NCBI RefSeq assembly: GCF_024139115.2
Contig: NC_085140.1
Coordinates: 161,474,452-161,538,451, forward strand
Direction: 5' to 3'
Length of the DNA: 64,000 bases
From: Armigeres subalbatus
Lineage: Eukaryota > Arthropoda > Insecta > Diptera > Culicidae
Below, piece after piece: positions 10,775 through 22,225 of this stretch (the first letter of the stretch is position 1; every line of letters starts with the position of its first letter). The translations under genes and the position numbers were made by a program. Under the pieces are notes generated by a model, which saw nothing but the letters and a program-made list of their open reading frames with translations, made no database searches and was not told where the DNA came from.

Positions 10775-11743
10775 AATAGTCGAGTTTATTAAAGCTGGGT
10801 TTTCTCGTTTGGTATCAATATTCTCTTTCATTCGCTTAATGGATCCTTTCCACGAAAAAAATAATAATCAGGAATCGTAGTTAGGGATAGTAGCAGTAAA
10901 GAGTAACAGTAGTAATAGTTCTAGTAGTATTCGTTTTGCTACGTGGTAACTGTATCTCGACTAGGTTTTTGCCTTTGTTTCTCATTAAGTTAAATTCAAT
11001 TGCTACCCTAAAATTTGTTTACCTTTCCACGTTGTTGGTTGGTTATCTCTAAAACCTAAAAATGTTCATCTGTTTCATACTTATTATACATTCTCAACTC
11101 CAACGTTCGGCTCTGTACTCCACTTTTCAAAAGTCCTCTTTCCTCACCCCATTCAAGGGTGGGTGGAAGAATAACACTGTACATCTATAATTTGTTAATT
11201 AATGCTAAATTAAATTAGTGTTTGTTGCCAAGAAGTTGCGACGTTGCAGGACGAACTGGCGAACGATGAACGATGAGCACCCGAATGTGACGACCGTATG
11301 GTGCGCTGATAATATTCTACTTTGGTAATGATGACGACTGATGCATTGTTGTGTTGTGAGGCTTGGGTGGGTGGGTTCACACAACCGTTAGGGACCCACA
11401 GTTGGACACACTGGCTGACTGGCTTGATGGCGACACTGGATAGCGTTCATGTGTCTGTGTGTGTGTTTTTGTATGTGTGCTAGAGTGGCCGTTATCGCTA
11501 CTGGAGAGAAAACATTCCGGTTTCGAGGTACGGACGATGACGACGACAGCGACGATGATGACGTTGATATAGGACCATGAGGGGTATGAACCCGTCCTCT
11601 AGACTGGGACTAATAATCGGATGATGAGCTCACTCAAACTGGTTTCCATCGTCTTCGGTGGCCTCCGGAATCTATTACGACTTTTTCCTCTCCCGCAGCG
11701 GGATGTCGTCCTCCTGACATCATTGGTTCGCCGAGGTGTAGTT
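10775..11743 (-). CDS. Probable 3'-terminal exon and 3' UTR of an unidentified host gene (partial)
   Basis: Read on the minus strand, a strong acceptor precedes the exon: a 'ctaat' branch-point-like motif, a pyrimidine tract, then 'cctgcag' ending at 11744. Frame 1 gives NYTSANQ then TGA (11722-11720). After the TGA the same frame continues CQEDDIPLRERKKS to TAA-TAG (11677-11672), then IPEATEDDGNQFE to TGA (11632-11630). Third positions are almost all G or C in the first two segments, as in mosquito coding DNA. Frames 2 and 3 are also open for 47 and 35 codons, so the true frame is unproven. About 830 nt follow with GC-richer, non-repetitive sequence, then an AATAAA signal at 10800-10795. This suggests a long 3' UTR. 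I do not recognise the protein, and upstream exons are not identifiable in the window. Confidence 0.45.
10795..10800 (-). terminator. Candidate polyadenylation signal AATAAA
   Basis: The minus strand reads AATAAA about 830 nt after the last in-frame stop of the probable terminal exon. Surrounding A/T-rich sequence is compatible with cleavage near 10780. Confidence 0.4.
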
Positions 11744-11749
11744 CTGCAG

Positions 11750-12765
11750 GAAGACGGAAGAGAAAAGGTTTGATTAGGTATGGGTTCTCAAGTCGCACGG
11801 TTATCCGAAGGGGTGAAAAGTGGAACTTTTCTCGCAGAGGCGAAACTTTAGACTTTCAGCCATTTAGTATCTTGCGGAGATTATTCCGTGAGGAAGGCCA
11901 TGCTTATTTTAAACTTGGAGAATGATTGTTTTATGACGAAAACAACTTAGTCGAAAATAATCGTGGTTAGAATTATAATGCATTGGACTGAGCGTAAAGC
12001 TCGAGTCATGTTCATATCGCGTTTTTGATTGTTTTCACTGCAAAATGATTGGGAAGCCCTACTCTTTCAGCGATTTTTTTTGTCACAATCGGATTTGAAA
12101 AACTTGTGACAAATAAAAGGCTAGAAGAAAATAAAACTCGGACACCGACGTTCAAATTCAAATAATGTCAGGTAGAAAAAAATGCGAAACCATTTTACCA
12201 CATGCCCCTTCCGCCCCAACACTTGACTGTTCCATTAGTTCGTGCCATTCTGGAATCCCAGCACTTCGGTGCCTTCCAGTGCGCCTTTCTCCGTATGATG
12301 ACCAATGTATATTAATTGCCCTAGGAACACTGGAAAAATAGGAATTTTCACAATGCAATAAAATACTAAGAGGTGAACTTGACATTTTCTCTGAGCTAAG
12401 CAAATGATCCCAGAAAGATCATTGTGATGGCTAAATTTCCTGTTGACGGATGCTCACAACGCACCATATGGACAACAGGACCTCATTAGGTTCATGACAT
12501 TCAAATTCAATGCTGATCCCTGGTTAATCCTGCTGACAGCACTGAATAGATTATTTTTAAATGACAATGCAAATTAAATTCAGGATAATTTCTAGTAGAG
12601 ATTGAAGCTCTACCATGAGAATTATTGAAACTAGGTAGTGATGGTACAATGCTTCAACAAATGAATACCACGATATAGGAAGAGAAGGTACTTCTGCAAA
12701 AGTTAATGCATGGCATCGTGTGTTTTATCTACTAATGAACGAACCACTGAATTGCAGAAGCAGTG
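11750..12765. other. Probable intron or intergenic DNA
   Basis: Directly upstream, on the minus strand, of the probable terminal exon. No further exon with a convincing splice pair is visible. An 81-codon minus-strand frame at 12158-12403 lacks supporting features. Confidence 0.4.
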
Positions 12766-15404
12766 GATTGAATTTAAATTGGATTTAAGACTGGGTTTGG
12801 ACTTAAATAGGATATAATTTGTATCTGATTTGGATTGGATTTTGATTGAATTTGGCTTTGGATTGTATTTGGATTTGGATTGGATTTGGATTGGATTTGG
12901 ATTTGGATTGGATTTGGATTGGATTTGGATTGGATTTGGATTGGATTTGGATTGGATTTGGATTGGATTTGGATTGGATTTGATTGGATTTGGATTTGAA
13001 TTTGGATTGGATTTGGATTGGTTTGGATTGGTTTGGATTGGTTTGGATTGGTTTGATTGGTTTGGATTGGTTTGGATTGGTTTGGATTGGTTTGGATTGG
13101 ATTTGGTTGGTTTGGTTGGTTTGGATTGGTTTGATTGGTTTGATTGGTTTGGATTGGATTTGATTGGATTTGGATTGGTTTGGATTGGTTTGGATTGGTT
13201 TGGATTGGTTTGGATTGGTTTGATTGGATTTGATTGGTTTGGATTGGATTTGGATTGGTTTGGGATTGGTTTGGATTGGATTTGGTTGGATTGGATTTGG
13301 ATTGGTTTGGATTGGATTTGATTGGTTTGGTTGGATTTGGATTGGTTTGGTTGGTTTGGATTGGTTTGGATTGGTTTGGTTGGATTGGATTGGTTTGGAT
13401 TGGATTTGGTTGGATTTGGATTGGTTTGGATTGGTTTGGATTGGTTTGGATTGGATTTGGATTGGTTTGGATTGGATTTGATTGGTTTGGATTGGATTTG
13501 ATTGGTTTGGATTGGATTGGTTTGGATTGGTTGGATTGGTTTGGATTGGTTTGGATTGGTTTGGATTGGATTTGATTGGTTTGGATTGGTTTGGATTGGT
13601 TTGGATTGGATTTGGATTGGATTTGGATTGGTTTGATTGGTTTGATTGGTTTGGATTGGTTTGGATTGGTTTGGATTGGTTTGGATTGGTTTGGATTGGA
13701 TTTGATTGGATTTGGATTGGTTTGGATTGGATTTGATTGGTTTGGATTGGTTTGGATTGGTTTGGATTGGTTTGGATTGGATTTGATTGGTTTGGATTGG
13801 TTTGGATTGGTTTGGATTGGTTTGGATTGGTTTGGATTGGTTTGGATTGGTTTGATTGGTTTGGATTGGTTTGGATTGGTTTGGATTGGTTTGGATTGGT
13901 TGGATTGGTTTGGATTGGTTTGGATTGGTTTGGATTGGATTTGGATTGGTTTGGATTGGATTTGATTGGTTTGGATTGGTTTGATTGGTTTGGATTGGTT
14001 TGGATTGGATTTGGATTGGTTTGGATTGGATTTGATTGGTTTGGATTGGTTTGATTGGTTTGGATTGGATTTGGATTGGATTTGGATTGGTTTGGATTGG
14101 TTTGGATTGGATTTGATTGGATTTGGTTGGATTGGTTGGATTGGTTGGATTGGATTGGATTGGATTGGTTTGGATTGGTTTGGATTGGTTTGGTTGGTTT
14201 GGATTGGATTTGGATTGGTTTGGATTGGTTTGGATTGGTTTGGATTGGTTTGGATTGGTTTGGTTGGTTTGGATTGGTTTGGATTGGTTTGGATTGGTTT
14301 GGTTGGATTGGATTGGTTTGGATTGGTTTGGATTGGTTTGGATTGGTTTGGATTGGTTTGGATTGGTTTGGATTGGTTTGGATTGGATTGGTTTGGTTGG
14401 ATTGGATTGGATTGGTTTGGTTGGTTTGGATTGGTTTGGATTGGTTTGGATTGGATTGGATTTGGTTGGTTTGGATTGGTTTGGTTGGTTTGGATTGGTT
14501 TGGTTGGATTTGGATTGGTTTGGATTGATTGGTTGGATTGGATTTGGATTGGTTTGGATTGGTTTGGATTGGTTTGGATTGGTTGGATTGGATTTGGATT
14601 GGTTGGATTGGTTTGGATTGGTTTGGATTGGTTTGGTTGGTTTGGATTGGTTTGGATTGGTTTGGATTGGTTTGGATTGGTTTGGATTGGTTTGGATTGG
14701 TTTGGATTGGTTTGGATTGGTTTGGATTGGTTTGGATTGGTTTGGATTGGTTTGGATTGGTTTGGTTGGTTTGGATTGGTTTGGATTGGTTTGGATTGGT
14801 TTGGATTGGTTTGGATTGGTTGGATTGGTTTGGATTGGTTTGGATTGGTTTGGATTGGTTTGATTGGTTTGGATTGGTTTGGATTGGTTTGGATTGGATT
14901 TGATTGGTTTGATTGGTTTGGATTGGTTTGATTGGTTTGGATTGGTTTGGATTGGTTTGGATTGGTTTGGATTGGTTTGGTTGGTTTGGATTGGATTTGA
15001 TTGGATTGGATTGGTTTGGATTGGTTTGATTGGTTTGGATTGGTTTGGATTGGTTTGGATTGGTTTGGATTGGATTTGGATTGGTTTGGATTGGTTTGAT
15101 TGGATTTGGATTGGTTTGGATTGGTTTGGATTGGTTTGATTGGATTTGGATTGGTTTGGATTGGATTTGGATTGGTTTGGATTGGTTTGGATTGGATTTG
15201 GATTGGTTTGGATTGGTTTGGATTGGATTTGGATTGGATTTGGATTGGATTTGGATTGGATTTGGATTGGATTTGGATTGGATTTGGATTGGATTTGGAT
15301 TGGATTTGGATTGGATTTGGATTGGATTTGGATTGGATTTGGATTGGATTTGGATTGGATTTGGATTAAATTTGGATTTTAATTGAATTGGAGTCGGAAA
15401 ATAT
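12766..15404 (+). repeat. C-free (TTTGGATTGG)n minisatellite
   Basis: About 2.6 kb of the 10-bp unit TTTGGATTGG and the 11-bp unit TTTGGATTGGA. The 11-bp form makes homogeneous blocks at both edges (about 12870-13010 and 15225-15365), while the 10-bp form dominates the centre. Variants lose an A or a TT. From about 12855 to 15403 I see no C on the plus strand. Because 10 and 11 are not multiples of three, all plus frames stay open for long stretches of FGLDWIW-type residues. These are not genes. GG pairs every 3 nt fit the two-tetrad G-quadruplex pattern. Confidence 0.97.
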
Positions 15405-17540
15405 GTTTGGTTCGAGTTTGATTTAGAACAAATTCATGACAAAATTAGTTTGCCTTATATTGTTGCGACTTATGGTCGAGCCTAGAAACCTCGTGCGATT
15501 CACAACATGCCCGTCGTACACCTTGACTGGATGCGATTTTCTCAACCGCCGTCGACCAAATGTTTTATTGGAATATCAGCAAACCATTTTCGATGGTACT
15601 CGATATGTTTATTTTGCATAACAGCATTATTTTTTTTAAATAAGAAACTTGGAAGAAACTTTTAAGTTGAGAATACACAAGGGAGAATTGATATTTTCAT
15701 CTGCGCAATAATAATACCACACCAAAAAAAAGATATTAAATCGAGGGTAAGTAATTCTTTGGCTCCAAATACATTATCACTATTCCATTAGAAATATTGT
15801 TGCAGCTTCATACCTATTTGTGATATAATTAGCTTCTAATAATCAAGTGAGTTTAAATTCGCATCAGAGCAAAATTTAATTTATTTATCATCCGACTGAA
15901 TAAAAATGACTTTAACAATGATTGTTTCCCAAATACTATTGTGACTGAAAATCCAAAGATAGTTTCCACGGCAAAGTTCCACTGTTTCACCTGTTTCGGA
16001 TCACCGTGCGTTCCTGCGTTGAGCTAATAAGAGTGGGTGTAGGCTAAGAAAATGTTCTAAAATATGGGGTTCGAGAAGGAGAGATAGAGGAAAGTTTGCC
16101 AATTCACGTCAATGATAGTAACACTTTTTTGTTCGGTAAATTTGATTCGGTTTTTTTTTTTGTAGAAAAGAATGAAAGTATCGATAGGCCTTATCTGGCA
16201 ACAATTAACATCAAATCTGTTTGAAAGTTTTATTTTCTCTTCGTGAGACGTAATTTTGTATTTACATGTAGATGTTTAGGGTGAGTGAATCTATTTGGTT
16301 TAAGAATAGTAATAACCAGAAAGCTAGGAAAGATTAATTGATTTGGAGAGTGGTCTAAGAGAAAGAGTGAGAACCTACAGAAGTAAACACAAGAAGAGAA
16401 ATATTCTTGAAATATAATGAATAAATTCTTTTCATAAGGTGAATGGGAAGTCTACATAAATTCCAAGGTAAACAAATAACATCTATAAACACAAAACATC
16501 TATGAGGCTAGAGCCGTTGTAAATGGGGGGCCTTGGAAGGAATAAAAATAACGCCTTGGGTGGGAAAAGCGTAAATGTCGAAAAAAAAAAATAAAGCAAC
16601 AAGGAACGTAGGTGGTAGGTCGACGGAAAGAAACAAAAGTTGTTCGAATTTTTGTTGTGAATCGTCTGGCTGTTTCCAATTGAACCTGAAAGTACGTGAT
16701 GTATGCTTGCTGTCAGAGAAGGTGAGAAGGAAGTTTTCGCGTGTTTCCAATTAACTTTAATTTTATTTAGAAGTTGCATTTGCCAGGCGAATTGAATAAT
16801 TTTGCAGCAGCTGAGAGCAGAACATGTGTTGGTGGCGAGATCTGTTTAATTGCAATGTAGGTGCAGTTGCTCGTTATTCTTGTGTTGAAGTTGAAAAACT
16901 CTGATTACAAATTGTTTCTTTCTCTCGGTGCCTTGGTTTCGTTTCTACCATCTAGTTGATATGGAGATGTGTGTATTTACAGAAGCTGAATGTGGCTTAA
17001 TATTAGCTGCAACTATTTATAAATTCTCTATATACGAAGCTCGTTTTTACGCAACTTGGTTCAATGACTTACACTTAGATCTAGCATCAATCAAGATTAT
17101 AAATGAGATTCAGTTTCGTTTTGATGTTTCTAAAGAATTGTTCACTTTGTCGTTATTAATATATACTCTTTCGCTATATTTAACATTGATGATGCATTAT
17201 TTTCAGAAATCCATAAAGAATTGGGAATTCGAAATTCGAGGGTAGATTGGAAATCGTTCCATTTCCAAATAAAAAGAATACATCCCAATCAAATTCTTCT
17301 CCTGTTTGCAGTTCAACTAAACGGAAAAATTTACAAGTGTCACTAAAAAGATTGAACCATTCCCGTATCAGACAATTTGATCTAATTGCATCACTGATGA
17401 TAATGATAGCAATTTTTGTCGACAATAACAATCTGTCAAACTATTATTACACCCGAACCCATGTTTTGGCGCACTTCATAGATAACTTTTGCGTATGAAT
17501 TTATCACCCGAAAGCCATAACAATTTCATTACCTCAATAA
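15405..17540. other. AT-rich DNA without a supported gene
   Basis: No recognisable coding domain, TIR or RNA gene. Frames of 80-105 codons near 16480-17500 are low-complexity or overlap each other on opposite strands. Confidence 0.5.
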
Positions 17541-18345
17541 CGCAGGCCAAACTATAAAATACTGATGCTTCCTCCACGAACCTCTGGTGACAATAAACAC
17601 GTCATAGTAATTGGGCACTTCTTCAAAAGAGGGCACTCATCGTGTGAAACCCACCACCGATGCTTCCCAAAATGCCACCAGCTCTCTGGTTGTCGAGTTT
17701 TACAAATCGTTCCCATTGCCATTCGCCATAGCAGTAACACATCCCTGCAACAGCAGCAGCAGCACCATTTCCCGTTTCGTTCCCCCAAGGACACAGCTCG
17801 TTACCGGTGCTGGCACTGCTGGTCGCAATAGTTGTGTGATCATAACATTTTTCCAAGAAAATAAATGTTTGCTACGGGGACACGTCCGTGCTCTGTACGC
17901 AGTTGAACCATCACGAGCAGGGAGACGGGTCGAATTTGCCAATTGCATTCAAACAAATGTGCAGTATGCAATGTGCAAAACAATTCACCTCCCTTCAGAG
18001 ATGCGGGAAGTGCCATCGAAGGTATTTCTGCCTCTGGTCGGAAATAAATGCAACCCATGGCTGCCGGCTGCAAGCGTTGCCCTGCCCAATGGAACACACG
18101 AGTAGGGACTTTTCGAGGGCTCCCTCGGAGCACAATCAGCAGAGCTCAGATGCGGATTCACCACCCGCCGTCCGTTGTCATTTGGAGGCCCCCAGCGGGC
18201 AACACATCGATTGGAAGTGTTATTTAGCGTTTGGTTGTTTATGTAAATTAAACTGTAACAATGCAATGCGGGTTCCATTGTTATTGCATTTCGGAATGGT
18301 GGGGCATGACGCATTTTGGGTATCCACATGAAGAATAAATGGAAC
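17540..18345. other. More GC-rich, non-repetitive island of unknown role
   Basis: Compared with its flanks this stretch is visibly GC-richer, lacks tandem repeats, and holds overlapping open frames on both strands (up to 164 codons at 17611-18105 plus, 145 codons at 17985-18422 minus). The frames overlap almost fully and none shows a known motif. I cannot choose a coding strand. It could be a regulatory region, an unrecognised exon, or old unique DNA. A CAG run near 17750 gives a short glutamine- or serine-coding stretch. Confidence 0.35.
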
Positions 18346-19080
18346 GTGAGTGCCATCCGAAGAGCATACAAATGCATGTAGATTTCGCAGAAGCTATTCG
18401 ATACCGAGCACCGATTGTTCACCGTTTATCGATATCACAATTTGCAAAACATTGTCCTACATAGGGTAGCCGTTCCGGTGCTTAATCTCAGCACACCGAT
18501 ATTGATGACTTTTAAAAGTACAAGAATGGATCCGAATCTCATTTAAGAGTTTTTATTGTGAATGGGTACGCATAGCAGCAACATAGCTCAATACTTTGTT
18601 TCAACGTAAGATAAACATAGGAGTGTGTGATAAAAAATGGATCGCTTCCCCTACATGCTGCTGTTCAAACACGTCAGAAGAATGAAGTAAAAACGACTGT
18701 TGTTCACCAGTTGTCGGTGCAATTTATCGCCCTGGTAGCACTTGGCTCGTCGATTACATCCGGAAACGATTTGCAGGATATGACTGAACCGGGCGTGCAG
18801 GTTATGGATCTCTTGAAACCGGATACAGTGATATGTTTGTCGTTACATTAACTGTGAGGGTGGTTCGATAAATAAATATGTTTGATGGATTCAATTCTTT
18901 AATAAGAGATTAATAAGAAAGATCGAAACTCAACATGCGTTTGGGCATAATATATGTTAGGATTGAACCCTTATCGAATTTCAATACAGTTCCTATCACT
19001 TAACGCTTTATCAGCGTTTAATAATCAATCGTCAATAATTTCGACAAAAATAATAACGCTGATGCTGGGCTTTACATTAG
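18346..19080. other. Unique DNA without a supported gene
   Basis: Short open frames only. Nothing recognisable precedes the minisatellite. Confidence 0.45.
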
Positions 19081-19084
19081 CAGC

Positions 19085-21110
19085 TCGCGTTTTTTCCGAA
19101 TTTCCTTGAGAAATTCTTCCGAGTTTCCTTGAGAAATTCTTCCGAAGTTCTTTGCGAAATTCTTTCGAAGTTCTTTGCGAAATTCTTCCGAAGTTCTTTG
19201 CGAAATTCTTCCGAATATCCTTGAGAAATTTTTCAAAATTTCTTGGGAAATTTTTCAAAATTTCTTGGGAAATTTTTCTGAATTTTTGGGAAATTCTTCC
19301 GAATTTCCTTGGGAAATTCTTCCGAATTTCCTTGGGAAATTCTTCCGAATTTCCTTGGGAAATTCTTCCGAATTTCCTTGGGAAATTCTTCCGAATTTCC
19401 TTGGGAAATTCTTCCGAATTTCCTTGAGAAATTCTTCCGAATTTCCTTGGGAAATTCTTCCGAATTTCCTTGGGAAATTCTTCCGAATTTCCTTGGGAAA
19501 TTCTTCCGAATTTCCTTGAGAAATTCTTCCGAATTTCCTTGGGAAATTCTTCCGAATTCCTTGGGAAATTCTTCCGAATTTCCTTGAAATATTCTTCCGA
19601 ATTTCCTTGGGAAATTCTTCCGAATTCCTTGGGAAATTCTTCCGAATTCCTTGGGAAATTCTTCCGAATTCCTTGGGAAATTCTTCCAATTTCCTTGAAA
19701 TTCTTCCGAATTTCCTTGGGAAATTCTTCCAATTTCCTTGGGAAATTCTTCCGAATTTCCTTGGGAAATTCTTCCAATTTCCTTGGGAAATTCTTCCGAA
19801 TTCCTTGGGAAATTCTTCCGAATTTCCTTGGGAAATTCTTCCGAATTCCTTGGGAAATTCTTCCGAATTTCCTTGGGAAATTCTTCCGAATTCCTTGGAA
19901 ATTCTTCCGAATTCCTTGGGAAATTCTTCCGAATTTCCTTGGGAAATTCTTCCGAATTCCTTGGGAAATTCTTCCAATTTCCTTGGGAAATTCTTCCAAT
20001 TTCCTTGGGAAATTCTTCCGAATTTCCTTGGAAATTCTTCCGAATTTCCTTGGGAAATTCTTCCGAATTTCCTTGGGAAATTCTTCCAATTTCCTTGGGA
20101 AATTCTTCCGAATTTCATGGGAAATTCTTCCGAATTCCTTGGGAAATTCTTCCAATTTCCTTGGGAAATTCTTCCGAATTTCCTTGGGAAATTCTTCCGA
20201 ATTTCCTTGGGAAATTCTTCCGAATTTCCTTGGGAAATTCTTCCGAATTCCTTGGAAATTCTTCCGAATTCCTTGGGAAATTCTTCCGAATTCATGGGAA
20301 ATTCATCCGAATTTCCATGGGAAATTCATCCGAATTTCCTTGGGAAATTCTTCCGAATTTCCTTGGGAAATTCTTCCGATTTTCCTTGGGAAATTCTTCC
20401 GAATTTCCTTGGGAAATTCTTCCGAATTTCCTTGGGAAATTCTTCCGAATTTCCTTGGGAAATTCTTCCGAATTTCCTTGGGAAATTCTTCCGAATTTCC
20501 TTGGGAAATTCTTCCGAATTTCCTTGGGAAATTCTTCCGAATTGGAATTCTTTCGAATTTCCTTGGGAAATTCTTCCGAATTTCCTTGGGAAATTCTTCC
20601 GAATTTCCTTGGGAAATTCTTCCGAATTTCCTTGGGAAATTCTTCCGAATTTCATTGGGAAATTCTTCCGAATTCCTTGGAAATTCTTCCAATTCCTTGG
20701 GAAATTCTGAATTCCTTGGGAAATTCTTCCGAATTTCCTTGGGAAATTCTTCCGAATGTCCTTGGGAAATTCTTCCGAATTTCCCTGGGAAATTCTTCCG
20801 AATTTCCTTGGGAAATTCTTCCGAATTTCCTTGGGAAATTCTTCCGAATTTCCTTGGGAAATTCTTCCAAATTTCCTTGGGAAATTCTTCCGAATTTCCT
20901 TGGGAAATTCTTCCGAATTTCCTTGGGAAATTCTTCCGAATTTCCTTGGGAAATTCTTCCGAATTTCCTTGGGAAATTCTTCCGAATTTCCTTGGGAAAT
21001 TCTTCCGAATTTCTTCGGGAAATTCTTCCGAATTTCCTTGGAAAATTCTTCCAAACTTCTTTGAGAAACTCTTTCGAATTTCTTTGGGAAATTCTCTCGA
21101 ATATTTTGCC
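19085..21110. repeat. 23-bp palindromic minisatellite, GAATTTCCTTGGGAAATTCTTCC
   Basis: Close to 88 copies of a 23-bp unit occupy about 2 kb. A common 22-bp variant lacks one T, and rarer shorter forms occur. Each unit holds the hairpin GGAAATTC-TTCC-GAATTTCC, so the array is a string of small inverted repeats. Copies at both ends are more diverged ('gaagttctttgcgaaattct', 'gaaactctttcgaatttct'), as expected when homogenisation acts in the middle. The 23-bp period keeps several frames open on both strands (598 codons plus, 376 and 346 codons minus). These are by-products of the repeat and carry no domain. Confidence 0.97.
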
Positions 21111-21193
21111 ATTCTTTGTTCATGTCTTGTAGAAATGAATAATTTCCACTGGGGGAGCCTCAAGCATTGGATGACATCATCTGGTTTCGCTGG

Positions 21194-21887
21194 TTTAACT
21201 TTTGCGTTTTGTACGATGCATTTCAATGCCTCTATATTGCGGGGAAAAGTTGAACACGCAGAATGAGAGTCCTTGAAAGTGTTCAGCAAGCGCATTGGCT
21301 ATGCTGGGTCGTTCATATCGAACGTTGTGTAGAGCATCATAGATGTTTGCATTTATAAGCTCTTTCAAAGAGAGTGGCGGAAAGGGGCACTATGGATGCC
21401 GTTGTTGGTTGTTTGAGACAGTTCCAGTATGGATTTCTTCTCACAATCGGCCACCCGGTATGAGTGGACACTTCCATGCTCAAGAGATAAAGATTTGTGG
21501 CAGAGTTCGAACAAAGCAGGGTCATCTGCCACAGGCAAGGGTGCCTTAATGACAAAACTGTAGAGATCTGCTTGCTTGCCGGTGTTGAAGTCATACTTTG
21601 GTTGAAGTGCGTTAGTTGATCTTGCTAGCCCCTCTTTGCGTCCCGCTATTCTAAAGTACCAAGAAGGTTTTCCCCAGTTCTGATGCGGCAAACATGAAGT
21701 GGGCAGGGGGGCTTGCAAACGAGAGAGGGGCTGGGTTTCTACTGTAGAGATTTGTTGGGTAATTCGGCCGTTCACCATCTTTGTTCAGCAGGCGTCAGTA
21801 TTGACCCGGCCGTTTCACTCGGGCTAGGAATTCTGGTCGGCCGGCACTCCGGCTACCTATGGTACTTTCTTCGCTAGTATTCGACAT
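21194..21887 (-). pseudogene. Unrecognised decayed ORF (remnant B)
   Basis: On the minus strand an ATG at 21887 opens MSNTSEESTIGSRSAGRPEF and runs to a TGA after 31 codons. A downstream frame carries coherent protein-like sequence, including 'KYDFNTGKQADLYSFVIKAP' and 'DDPALFELCHKSLSLEHGSV'. After a one-base frame change near 21375 it continues as 'LINANIYDALHNVRYERPSI' and 'HFQGLSFCVFNFSPQYRGIE' to a stop at 21196-21194. The composition is that of a folded protein and not low complexity, but I do not recognise the family. It lies downstream, on the same strand, of remnant A. Together they look like two genes of one integrated element, whether a transposon, a domesticated gene or an endogenous viral element. 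Multiple stops and shifts argue that it is dead. Confidence 0.5.
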
Positions 21888-22095
21888 TGTCTCAGGAAGT
21901 ATTGGAATATGGAATATTGCTCAGTCGTTGGCTGTATCAGTTAAAGTCTTATGATTACTTCAACTCGGTGGTGCTCTGGGCCTTTGTTTTCGCTTCGCGG
22001 TAGGTGAGCCGGTAGAGTCATGGTTGGTGCTGTGGATTTGGTGTTTGATCGTGTCCGTTTTGACTACTGTAAAAATATAGATATTACGCCTCCAT

Positions 22096-22197
22096 CATCT
22101 TTTTGTTCTCTTCTTCTTTCATCCGTGTTCCGGTTTCTTTTTTTAGGACATGGAACGTGATTTCTTCATCTTTTTCCACTATCATTTCCAAACCCAA
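22096..22197 (-). CDS. Small charged ORF between remnants A and B
   Basis: A minus-strand ATG near 22185 opens a ~33-codon frame, MIVEKDEEITFHVLKKETGT then a K/E-rich tail, ending in TAA just before remnant B. It may be the end of a longer broken frame. No family is recognised, and it is too short to be sure that it is coding. Confidence 0.2.
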
Positions 22198-22225
22198 ACA
22201 AACATTTCAAGCCGAATAAGCTTTT

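Noticed and set aside
12830..15386. FGLDWIW-rich frames up to 321 codons as a repetitive protein
   Set aside because: All three plus frames are open because the 10/11-bp unit rarely makes a stop. No single frame is preserved across the array.
17611..18105. 164-codon plus frame as a gene
   Set aside because: It overlaps equally long frames on the other strand, has no domain, and no codon periodicity can be judged by eye.
19085..21110. CRISPR array
   Set aside because: Repeats are head to tail without unique spacers, and the genome is eukaryotic.
19255..21295. Very long open frames (598 codons plus, 376, 346 and 330 codons minus) as genes
   Set aside because: They are translations of a 23-bp repeat open in many frames on both strands. 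Length follows from the repeat, and there is no domain or start context.
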